Positions 7,242 through 13,012 of a stretch of 13,012 nucleotides of DNA are shown in pieces; the stretch's first letter is position 1, and every line of letters begins with the position of its first letter. The stretch covers positions 1 to 13,012 of the forward strand of contig JAURMJ010000037.1 of the NCBI GenBank assembly GCA_030830765.1. Reading direction: 5' to 3'. The notes beneath the pieces were generated by a model that had not been told where the DNA came from, did not search any database, and saw only the letters and a program-made list of their open reading frames with translations. The position numbers were made by a program, and so were the translations under genes. This DNA comes from Quisquiliibacterium sp. GTDB lineage: Bacteria; Pseudomonadota; Gammaproteobacteria; Burkholderiales; Burkholderiaceae_E.

Positions 7242-8198
7242 ATGATGGGTTCCAATTTTTCACCGACCTCTGCTAATCGTCTTGAGGGGGCATCTTTCGA
7301 TAGTGCCGTGAGAGCTGGTGACGTTTTTTTACCTCCTATCCTGACCTCGTTCGCTGAGATTCTTCCGATGGCGCTGGTCGGGGTGTCCGCTTTCCTGGCA
7401 GTCGTGTTTCTGGTCGGAGCGTTCGAACGTCTTTTGCCGGCCTACAGGCGGAGGTTCTTTCATGGCGTTTCGGATCAGCTGGAGCGGGCACATCTGTTTT
7501 TCGACCCTGTCCGTCTGTTCGCGCTGAATCTGTCGTTTGCAGCGATCTTGACAATCGGCCTCTGGGTGGCGAGCGGGAGTGCACTGCTTGCGTTATTGGC
7601 CTCGGTCCTGGCTGGTGTGATCCCTAAAGTGATGCTTACCTGGATCCGAGTTCGACGTCGCACTCGATTTCGGGCTCAGCTTTCGGACTTGCTGATGCTT
7701 ACGGCGGGTGGTTTGCGCGCCGGTATGAGTCTGGTCCAGAGTCTTTCTCAGACTGCGGCGGAAATCGAGGCGCCGGCGCGCCAGGAACTCGAGTTGATGC
7801 TTCGGGAGCAGCGCCTCGGGGCACCCTTTGAGCAGGTACTGACTCAGCTTGAGCGCCGAATGCCGCTGGAGGAGACTGCCTTGCTGTGCGCGGCTCTGCG
7901 GATCAGTCGCGAAACCGGCGGCAATCTAGCTGAAACGCTGGAGTCCCTTGCCGATTCCATGCGACGCAAGATTGGCATCGAGGAAAAGATCCTCGCATTG
8001 ACTGCACAGGGCCGACTTCAGGGTTGGGCCATGGGGCTGTTGCCCGTGTTGTGCGGGTTCCTGCTTTCGTTGATCGAACCCGATGCAATGGCGACGTTGT
8101 TTTCGACCTGGTACGGAATGACCACCTGCGTGGTGATTGCAATCATGCAGCTGCTCGGGCTGTACTTTATGCGCCGGGTGATGCGCATCGACGTCTGA
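7242..8198 (+). CDS. tadB: Tad inner-membrane platform protein TadB
   Basis: This 318-residue member of the type II secretion F (GspF/PilC-like) family is one of the two inner-membrane platform proteins on which CpaF works. It shows a first membrane segment at about residues 38-60 (ILPMALVGVSAFLAVVFLV) and a helical pair at about 93-130. A cytoplasmic T2SSF domain follows at about 145-255, with QLSDLLMLTAGGLRAGMSLVQ and an ALRISRETGGNLAETLESLA segment. Two C-terminal helices (about 260-280 and 292-311) complete it. The ISRETGGNLAETL motif is typical of the family. ATG 7242 was chosen from the Shine-Dalgarno placement; 7245 is one codon later and equally possible. The stop is 11 bases before the tadC start. 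Confidence 0.93.
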   Translation: MMGSNFSPTSANRLEGASFDSAVRAGDVFLPPILTSFAEILPMALVGVSAFLAVVFLVGAFERLLPAYRRRFFHGVSDQLERAHLFFDPVRLFALNLSFAAILTIGLWVASGSALLALLASVLAGVIPKVMLTWIRVRRRTRFRAQLSDLLMLTAGGLRAGMSLVQSLSQTAAEIEAPARQELELMLREQRLGAPFEQVLTQLERRMPLEETALLCAALRISRETGGNLAETLESLADSMRRKIGIEEKILALTAQGRLQGWAMGLLPVLCGFLLSLIEPDAMATLFSTWYGMTTCVVIAIMQLLGLYFMRRVMRIDV

Positions 8199-8209
8199 GC
8201 GGGGTAACC

Positions 8210-9106
8210 GTGCATCAATCGTCCGTCGCATTGTTGATTGCCTCGGCTTTCGGATGTTCGACGATGCTGCTCGTCATCCTGTTTGGCCGGCTGATCTGGC
8301 AAGCGAAGTCTGCAGCGCGGGTTGATTCTCACTCTGAGTTGCGGACCCCGCTTTTCTGGCGGCTCTTTCGCTTGCCGATCTCGATGCTCATCCTGGTGAC
8401 TCGTCCCTGGCTCAGCGTTCGCGCGCGTTTTTCTGTGCAGGAACAGCTCAAGAGAGCGGATCTCGACCGTCTTATAGGTCCAGAAGAGTTCATCTGTGGC
8501 CGACTCTTCGCGGGCTTGCTCGGCGTCATGGTTGCCGCGATTGCCTGGAGTCCGCGCGGCTGGGCTCCGTTCTGGCTTCTCGTGCTGGCGCTGTTACTGG
8601 TGCAGGCGTTGCCGGTCACCTGGTTGCGTGACCGCATTGAGAGCCGCAAGCGATCCATTCTCAGGGAGCTTCCGTTTTATCTGGATGTCATCACGCTGGC
8701 AGTTGAGTCCGGCCTGAACCTGAACGCGGCATTGGTTCAGTCTGTCGAAAAAGGGCCCCGTGGACCGCTGCGTGACGAGTTCGCTCGATTGCTCTCCGAG
8801 TTGCGGACCGGGCGAACTCGCGAACAGGCATTACGGGGATTGGCTGAGCGTCTGGCCGTTCCCGCGGTTGGCAGCCTGGTGGCCGCTTTGCTGGTGGCCG
8901 AAAAGCAGGGCGCTTCGTTGGGTCCGGTGCTGCGTGCGCAGGCGGAGCAGCGACGCACCGAGCGTTTCACGCGGGCCGAGAAGCTCGCAATGCAGGCACC
9001 TATCAAGATGCTTCCGCCTCTGTTGCTGTTCATTTTTCCGTGCACTTTCGCGATGCTGCTTTACCCGGTCGCGAGTCGGCTGATCGAGGAGGGTTGGTTG
9101 CGCTGA
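8210..9106 (+). CDS. tadC: Tad inner-membrane platform protein TadC
   Basis: This 298-residue protein is the second T2SSF-family platform protein and the usual partner of TadB. It starts at GTG 8210, with a modest GAGCGGGG upstream; the frame is open into tadB, but a longer product would have no family match there. A membrane helix spans about residues 6-26. The pair at about 98-112 and 118-135 follows. The T2SSF domain is at about 148-255, with RELPFYLDVITLAVESGLNL, LSELRTGRTREQALRGLAER and a LLVAEKQGASLGPVLRAQAE segment. A C-terminal hydrophobic helix is at about 266-287 (MLPPLLLFIFPCTFAMLL). This is the expected TadC layout and length. Confidence 0.92.
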   Translation: MHQSSVALLIASAFGCSTMLLVILFGRLIWQAKSAARVDSHSELRTPLFWRLFRLPISMLILVTRPWLSVRARFSVQEQLKRADLDRLIGPEEFICGRLFAGLLGVMVAAIAWSPRGWAPFWLLVLALLLVQALPVTWLRDRIESRKRSILRELPFYLDVITLAVESGLNLNAALVQSVEKGPRGPLRDEFARLLSELRTGRTREQALRGLAERLAVPAVGSLVAALLVAEKQGASLGPVLRAQAEQRRTERFTRAEKLAMQAPIKMLPPLLLFIFPCTFAMLLYPVASRLIEEGWLR

Positions 9107-9170
9107 CCTGGACGCAAGTCCTCCAACACTTTATTGACCATGCGCATGCATTTCCGTTGCTCAGTCCAAC

Positions 9171-9176
9171 AAGGAG
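9171..9176 (+). promoter_or_regulatory. Shine-Dalgarno deciding the TTG start of the DUF192 gene
   Basis: AAGGAG stands seven bases upstream of TTG 9184. No in-frame ATG or GTG has a comparable site near the beginning of the conserved domain, so the rare TTG is favoured. Confidence 0.7.
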
Positions 9177-9183
9177 AATCGCC

Positions 9184-9573
9184 TTGAATTCAGATTTCGA
9201 GTTTTCCAGTCCTGCATTCAAAACTGAAGATCGATTCACCAGGTTCGTGGTTCGAGGCCGTCAGACACACTTTGATGTTCAACGTGCCAGCGGTTTTCTC
9301 TCGCGTCTTCGAGGATGGCTCGGTTACCGCGAAGCACCGCTCGGAGCGGGCTTGTTGCTTACCCCCTGTGATGCGGTTCATACCTTTGCGATGCGGTTTC
9401 CGATTGATATCGTTTTTGTCGACGGTGCCGGACGGGTGCTGCTCGTTGATCATGCAGTGCCCGCCTGGCGCATCAAGGTCTGCCTGGGGGCGCAAAGTGT
9501 GATTGAGTTGCCGGCCGGCCGCGCTGCATGGCTAGGGCTGGAGCCCGGTGCCTGGCTTCAAGTCAGGAGTTGA
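9184..9573 (+). CDS. DUF192 family protein
   Basis: This small protein of 129 residues starts at TTG. Nearly all of it is a DUF192 domain. Residues 36-52 contain the loop SGFLSRLRGWLGYREAP, residues 56-80 the conserved core with TPCDAVHTFAMRFPIDIVFV, and then a VLLVDHAVPAWRI strand region and the GAQSVIELPAGRA end segment. DUF192 is a compact beta-rich family of unknown biochemical role. There is no convincing signal peptide or membrane helix, so it may be cytoplasmic. It lies 77 bases after tadC and only two bases before the TPR gene start, so it belongs to the operon. A role in the pilus system is inferred from position alone. An in-frame ATG at 9040 inside tadC is rejected as the start because it would overlap tadC by 67 bases. 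Confidence 0.85.
   Translation: MNSDFEFSSPAFKTEDRFTRFVVRGRQTHFDVQRASGFLSRLRGWLGYREAPLGAGLLLTPCDAVHTFAMRFPIDIVFVDGAGRVLLVDHAVPAWRIKVCLGAQSVIELPAGRAAWLGLEPGAWLQVRS
9564..9569 (+). promoter_or_regulatory. Shine-Dalgarno for the TadD-like gene
   Basis: CAGGAG in the last codons of the DUF192 gene lies six bases before ATG 9576 and supports that start over ATG 9588 and over the frame's earlier ATG at 9528. Confidence 0.65.
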
Positions 9574-9575
9574 AT

Positions 9576-10361
9576 ATGTATCCGTGTATGTATTCACACC
9601 TTTCAAACGCTTCGCCGGTCTGCCGGAGGCCGATTCGGTGTCACAGTCCAAATTCCAGGTGCTGTTCCTGGCGTGCCAAGATCTGTGCGTGGGGGCTGTT
9701 TACGCTATTGGTCTCTACCAGTTTATCGGCGAGTGCGGGCGAGTCTGCTCGAACACCGCATGCAATGCTTGCCAGTGAAAGTACGCTGTCAAAGGATGAG
9801 CGGCGAGATGCTGGGACTCTGATCGAACAGGCTGAGCGCGCCTACCGCGCTGGCGACTTTTCCCGGGCTTTGCCTCTGTATCGAAAAGTGGTGCAGGCCG
9901 AACCGGAAGATGCGTTTGCATGGTTGCGGATCGGCAATCTTCAGCAACGCAAATCGGCCTGGCTGCCCGCGGCAGTCGCCTACCGCAAGGCGGCCACGGC
10001 AGCTGCCCGCGGGGCAAGTCCCGCGCCCAGGCTCAGGGCCAAGGCCTTGTTGAATCTGGCGTCGGTGAATCTGCAGCTGGCGCGATCAGCGCTCACCGAG
10101 TTTGATGCTCTAGCAGCAATGGCCGACCAGAACCTATCGAGCGGTACGGGTGCGTCTGGCGCTGTCTCGGACGACGCGGCATCGATCGCCTGGGCTCAGC
10201 TCGCGAAAGCAGCCCGTGAGCAGGCTGGTCAATCCGCCGTTCAGCTCGGTCAGATGATTGCCCATCGTTCGCAGATTGATCATCCACTGAACGCCAATCC
10301 ATTAGGAACGAGCAGGTCGATCCAACTGGATCGCGGGTATTCCGATGGTCGATCCGAATGA
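9576..10361 (+). CDS. tadD: TadD-like tetratricopeptide-repeat protein
   Basis: This is a 261-residue TPR protein in the position of TadD, the periplasmic or outer-membrane-linked TPR protein of Tad systems that supports secretin function. After a long basic, cysteine-rich leader (six Cys between residues 4 and 37) comes a hydrophobic segment (about 37-54, ICAWGLFTLLVSTSLSASA), consistent with an export signal. I see no clear lipobox, whereas many TadD proteins are lipoproteins. At least two TPRs follow: about 82-115 (AERAYRAGDFSRALPLYRKV, AEP) and 116-149 (IGNLQQRKSAWLPAAVAYRKA). A third helical pair sits at about 152-182. The last ~60 residues are polar and low in complexity. The stop overlaps the ATG of the next gene (ATGA). 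Confidence 0.8.
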   Translation: MYPCMYSHLSNASPVCRRPIRCHSPNSRCCSWRAKICAWGLFTLLVSTSLSASAGESARTPHAMLASESTLSKDERRDAGTLIEQAERAYRAGDFSRALPLYRKVVQAEPEDAFAWLRIGNLQQRKSAWLPAAVAYRKAATAAARGASPAPRLRAKALLNLASVNLQLARSALTEFDALAAMADQNLSSGTGASGAVSDDAASIAWAQLAKAAREQAGQSAVQLGQMIAHRSQIDHPLNANPLGTSRSIQLDRGYSDGRSE

Positions 10362-11440
10362 GAAGCGTTGATGTCGGTTCAGCAATGCTCCGCGCTGGTG
10401 GAGGGCTGCAAAAAGGTGTCGCTGCCCTTGAAACCGTGCTCGCCGCCCCGCTGGTTCTGCTGCTGGGTATGGCTGCCGTGCAGTGGGGACTGGTCTTTCA
10501 TGGGCATCAAGCTATTTCGCATGCGGCTCAGCAGGGCGGCCGCTCGGGCAGTGTCAATCACGCAAGTCCTGATTCGATCGAGCGCGGACTTGCACACGGA
10601 CTCGCTCCCTGGCTCTACGGTTCCAGCGGTCCCGAGGATCATCAGCAGAATTTACTTGAGGCACGCCGAGAGTTACGCCGTGGCATCGTCGCGGGGTGGG
10701 CCATTTGGCGACAGTTGTCGCCGACCACCCAGAGTTTTTTTGATTGGGGGGTGTCAGCGAGTGATGCCCGTGGCGATCCATTGCCCGGGGTGAAGGAAAT
10801 TCCCAATGACAACCTGAATCTTGGTGGTGGGCAACTGAGACCGGTCTCGGGAGTTATCCGATATCGTGGCTCGGAGCCGATCGGCACCGCTTCGGGCCAG
10901 ACTCTTTCTGACGCGAATCTGCTGAAGATCGAATTTATATACGGTGTGCCGCTGACAGTCCCGGTGATCGGGCGTTTTGCTGCCTGGGTGATGCGAGGCG
11001 TCAATGGGTGCGGGGTCAGCTCGCAGCAGCAGCCGCGTCTGGGTCTTTTTACCCGTCGCGATGTCATCGAATTGCAGACTGCCGACCCTGGATTGGCTGC
11101 GAGTTCCCGAGCCTGGACTTGTCCCTTCTATGAAGCCACCGATCTGTCAGGGCGTGCGCGGCCACGCTGGCCGGTCAAGGTTGCTGCGACGGTTCGTATG
11201 CAAAGCCCGGCCAGACCGGGCGGTGCCGAGCAGGCAGGTAGCGCTAATGGTACCGAGCGTGAGGCTTTGGGAAAAGGGGAGGTGGATTCCGCCGATCAGT
11301 TCGCCCCGATTCCTGCACGTCAGCAAAACCCTTCGGGGGCCGATCCCACACAAGATGGTAGTTTTGATCGTGCGCCAGGGTTCCTGAAGCTTGGCGCCAA
11401 TCGCCTCACTGAGCCGCCAGCAGCCTGTGTCGGGCTCTGA
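10358..11440 (+). CDS. TadE-family pseudopilin-type protein
   Basis: This 360-residue TadE/TadG-type protein is the last gene of the Tad operon. It starts with ATG overlapping the TPR gene's stop. Gly20 is followed by VAALETVLAAPLVLLLGMA, so Glu25 is at +5 as in type IV prepilins, and one membrane helix covers about residues 21-45. The periplasmic part contains LLKIEFIYGVPLTVPVIGR (188-206) and a SGRARPRWPVKVAATVRMQS segment near 264-283, both familiar from TadE-like proteins of gamma- and betaproteobacteria. Cys218 and Cys255 could form a disulfide. After about residue 285 the tail is polar and of low complexity. ATG 10385 (Met10) is a possible later start, which would shorten the leader to 11 residues. 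No clear Shine-Dalgarno stands before either start, so coupling to the previous gene is likely. Confidence 0.85.
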   Translation: MRSVDVGSAMLRAGGGLQKGVAALETVLAAPLVLLLGMAAVQWGLVFHGHQAISHAAQQGGRSGSVNHASPDSIERGLAHGLAPWLYGSSGPEDHQQNLLEARRELRRGIVAGWAIWRQLSPTTQSFFDWGVSASDARGDPLPGVKEIPNDNLNLGGGQLRPVSGVIRYRGSEPIGTASGQTLSDANLLKIEFIYGVPLTVPVIGRFAAWVMRGVNGCGVSSQQQPRLGLFTRRDVIELQTADPGLAASSRAWTCPFYEATDLSGRARPRWPVKVAATVRMQSPARPGGAEQAGSANGTEREALGKGEVDSADQFAPIPARQQNPSGADPTQDGSFDRAPGFLKLGANRLTEPPAACVGL

Positions 11441-11466
11441 CTTCCGACCAGGGTGGATAAGATAAT
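11437..11466 (+). promoter_or_regulatory. Putative sigma70-type promoter for galU
   Basis: CTGACT (11437-11442, four of six matches to TTGACA) and GATAAT (11461-11466, five of six matches to TATAAT) are separated by 18 bases. The -35 overlaps the stop of the last Tad gene. A start of transcription near 11473 would leave a leader of roughly 15-25 bases before galU. This spacing argues that the in-frame GTG at 11453 is not the galU start. Confidence 0.42.
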
Positions 11467-11497
11467 CTATGAGTTCCAACCTCCTGTGATGTCATCG

Positions 11498-12319
11498 ATG
11501 AAACTAAAGAAAGCGGTCTTTCCTGTGGCCGGCATGGGCACACGGTTTTTGCCGGCAACCAAATCGATTCCGAAGGAAATGCTGCCGATCGTCGATCGGC
11601 CGATCATTCAGTACGCGGTTGATGAAGCTGTCGAGGCTGGTTGCGACACGCTGATCTTCGTGACCGGGCGTTCCAAGCGCGCTGTTGAAGACTACTTCGA
11701 CCGCGCCCCGGAACTGGAGGCCGAACTCGAAGCCAAGGGCAAGCTTGAGGCGCTGGAGACCGTCCGGAACATCGTCCCTTCGCATGTACGGGTGCTGTTT
11801 GTTCGACAGCCCGCGCCGCTGGGCCTGGGGCACGCGGTTCTGTGTGCCAGACCGATGATTGGCGATGACGAGCACTTTGCGGTCCTGCTTCCCGACGATC
11901 TGATCGACGGTCACCCCGAAGGCGTGCTCAAACAGATGCTCCCGGTCGCCGAAAGCACTGGCGGCAGCATCGTCGCTATTGAACAGGTGCCGCGTCAGGA
12001 TGTCAGCAAATATGGCGTCATTGATCCTGAGTCCACGCAGGGGACCGTGATGAAGGTCCGGGGCATCATCGAAAAACCCCCGGTCGAGCAGGCACCCTCC
12101 AGCTTTGCGGTCGTCGGCCGGTACATCCTGCATGCCAGTGTGATGAAGAGCCTGGAAACCCTGCCCCCGGGTAGTGGCGGGGAAATCCAACTGACCGACG
12201 CGCTTGCGCAGCAGGTCGAGAACCCGGGTTTATATGGCTACCGGTTCAGCGGAAAACGCTTCGACTGCGGGAGCAAACAAGGTTTCTTGACCGCGAATAT
12301 TTATTTTGGCCTGCGTTGA
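11498..12319 (+). CDS. galU: UTP--glucose-1-phosphate uridylyltransferase GalU
   Basis: GalU makes UDP-glucose from UTP and glucose-1-phosphate in the cytoplasm, feeding exopolysaccharide, LPS and galactose metabolism. This 273-residue protein starts with MKLKKAVFPVAGMGTRFLPA, continuing through TKSIPKEMLP: the nucleotide-binding glycine-rich loop and the conserved Lys. It also shows IVDRPIIQYAVDEA (31-44), the LPDDLI segment (131-136), EKP (192-194), GEIQLTDAL (228-236) and a KRFDCGSKQG segment near 253-262. ATG 11489 is three codons upstream and also possible; 11498 matches the usual family N-terminus. The protein ends soon after the DCGSK motif, as in shorter Pseudomonas-type GalU, and is shorter than the roughly 300-residue E. 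coli enzyme. It is separated from the Tad operon by a putative promoter, so it is probably an independent housekeeping gene. Confidence 0.95.
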   Translation: MKLKKAVFPVAGMGTRFLPATKSIPKEMLPIVDRPIIQYAVDEAVEAGCDTLIFVTGRSKRAVEDYFDRAPELEAELEAKGKLEALETVRNIVPSHVRVLFVRQPAPLGLGHAVLCARPMIGDDEHFAVLLPDDLIDGHPEGVLKQMLPVAESTGGSIVAIEQVPRQDVSKYGVIDPESTQGTVMKVRGIIEKPPVEQAPSSFAVVGRYILHASVMKSLETLPPGSGGEIQLTDALAQQVENPGLYGYRFSGKRFDCGSKQGFLTANIYFGLR

Positions 12320-12329
12320 GCCAAGCGCA

Positions 12330-12358
12330 CTTGCTGCGGTACTCTGGGAGTGAGCAAG
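12330..12358 (+). terminator. Imperfect hairpin after galU, possible weak terminator
   Basis: CTTGCT (12330-12335) pairs with AGCAAG (12353-12358), and ACTC (12341-12344) pairs with GAGT (12348-12351) around a TGG loop, with unpaired GCGGT on one side and a single G on the other. No T-run follows, so intrinsic termination would be weak at best. Confidence 0.25.
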
Positions 12359-12386
12359 ACCCGGTATCGTCCTGACGGGAAGGGGA

Positions 12387-13012
12387 GTGGACGGAATACT
12401 CGAAGGAGTGCGACCCATACTCGAGCCGAATACGATTCTTGTCTACACACTGATCATCAGCCTGATGCTGGCTGCGGTGCTGGGGACGCTGGCTTTCAGG
12501 CGCTCATATCGGCTTGAAGGGGTCGGCTATCTTTCGCTGGCATTCGTGTCGATTGCCGGTTCGATTTCATTTTTGTTCGTGAACAAGTTGGTCAACGAAC
12601 CCTTCTGGGTGCTGTTGGTCAATCTTGGCTTAGTGCTTGCTGTCATCCTGATCTACGACGGCCTGGCCCGCATTCGCGGCTGGCGTGTCGATCGGTGGTG
12701 GTATCTGCCATTCATGCTCACGATCGCGGTCACTCTGACCATGTTCACTGAATTTATGCCCAGTTTCGGAGCCCGGCGACTGGTCACCGATGGGGCGATG
12801 GCTTTTCTGTTCAGCGTCATGGCTTTCCGACTGTTCCGTCCTGATCGGCCACAGCGGCTTCGATTTAGCGAGCAGTTGCTGCTGATGACGCTGCTGTTCT
12901 TCCTGGTCAATATTGCTTTTCGGAGCAGCGCGATTTTGCTCTCGGAGTTGCAATCCAGTGCTCAGGGGCTTCTCAATCAGGCGCTGTCCGTGCAGTTGAT
13001 ATTCCTGATGGC
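12387..13012 (+). CDS. Polytopic membrane protein, N-terminal part (3' end cut by window)
   Basis: The frame is open from 12354 to the window end without an ATG near the beginning. GTG 12387, with GGGA six bases before it, is the best start; GTG 12408 is the alternative. The 208 visible residues hold about six to seven hydrophobic segments: near 17-37, 46-65, 73-90, 105-121, 132-147, 163-180, and one beginning at the cut end. Loops are short and basic, such as FRRSYRLEG and RIRGWRVDRWW. This arrangement resembles the multi-helix N-terminal sensor half of membrane-bound GGDEF (diguanylate cyclase) or histidine kinase proteins. The cytoplasmic domain that would decide is outside the window, so no function is assigned. 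It may be read from its own promoter or by read-through from galU. Confidence 0.6.
   Translation, partial: MDGILEGVRPILEPNTILVYTLIISLMLAAVLGTLAFRRSYRLEGVGYLSLAFVSIAGSISFLFVNKLVNEPFWVLLVNLGLVLAVILIYDGLARIRGWRVDRWWYLPFMLTIAVTLTMFTEFMPSFGARRLVTDGAMAFLFSVMAFRLFRPDRPQRLRFSEQLLLMTLLFFLVNIAFRSSAILLSELQSSAQGLLNQALSVQLIFLM

Noticed and set aside
8024..8209. Upstream extension of tadC within tadB
   Set aside because: The extra 62 residues are an out-of-frame reading of the conserved TadB C-terminus, and the TadC membrane start fits GTG 8210.
9140..9151. Small palindrome (ATGCGCAT followed by ATGCAT) as an operator
   Set aside because: It is short, single and without an adjoining promoter, so chance is enough to explain it.
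9134..9162. Possible promoter in the tadC-DUF192 gap (TTGACC at 9134)
   Set aside because: No -10-like hexamer lies 16-18 bases downstream; the gap is adequately explained as a leader with a ribosome-binding site.
11453..11497. GTG 11453 as the galU start
   Set aside because: It lies upstream of the -10 element of the likely promoter, and the extra residues do not match the usual GalU N-terminus, which begins MKLKKAVFP.
11504..12190. Long minus-strand open frame (228 residues) opposite galU
   Set aside because: It is fully antisense to a clear GalU with all family motifs. Its translation shows no known motif, and it is expected from high-GC codon bias.
1..13012. Search for defence system, CRISPR array, IS element, tRNA or phage module
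   Set aside because: No direct-repeat array, terminal inverted repeats, transposase or integrase motifs, or tRNA-like cloverleaf were seen; coding is continuous and explained by the Tad locus, galU and a membrane protein.

Overview
The window carries most of a Tad/Flp (tight adherence, type IVc) pilus locus on the + strand, then galU and the start of a polytopic membrane protein. Nearly every base is coding and all genes run the same way. The GC-rich base composition, the Tad gene complement (CpaB, CpaC, FHA-CpaF, TadB, TadC, DUF192, TadD, TadE) and the galU sequence suggest a gammaproteobacterium, or possibly a betaproteobacterium, with a high-GC chromosome. This is inferred from protein style only. 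There is no rRNA, tRNA or other taxonomic marker in the window.

Layout. Bases 1-550 hold the 3' end of a TadG-like protein. Next come a TadE-like membrane-anchored protein with a prepilin-type motif (534-1484), an unrecognised exported protein (1481-2299) and a 61-residue Flp-like mini-pilin (2296-2481). These are followed by the channel genes cpaB/rcpC (2478-3593) and the secretin cpaC/rcpA (3611-5344). The motor ATPase CpaF/TadA has an FHA domain fused at its N-terminus (5383-7230), and the inner-membrane platform genes tadB (7242-8198) and tadC (8210-9106) come next. A small DUF192 gene (9184-9573), a TadD-like TPR gene (9576-10361) and a second TadE-type gene (10358-11440) end the run. 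Several junctions are ATGA or GTGA overlaps and the largest gap is 77 bases, so 1-11440 reads as one translationally coupled operon. Its promoter lies upstream of the window.

How the genes fit together (family knowledge). CpaF powers assembly on the TadB/TadC platform. Pilin and TadE/TadG-type subunits are extracted from the inner membrane and leave through the CpaC secretin, with CpaB and the TPR protein supporting the periplasmic and outer-membrane part. Three proteins here have a glycine followed by a glutamate at +5, the type IV prepilin processing signature. No prepilin peptidase (TadV/CpaA), TadZ/CpaE or obvious major Flp pilin is seen, so these must lie upstream or elsewhere.

Points of interest: an FHA domain that has lost two of the usual phosphothreonine-contact residues, long low-complexity tails on both CpaB and CpaC, the mini-pilin and unknown exported protein placed before cpaB, and a DUF192 gene with a TTG start inside the operon. 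A promoter-like element just after the last Tad gene probably serves galU separately. I see no IS element, CRISPR array, RNA gene or phage signature.
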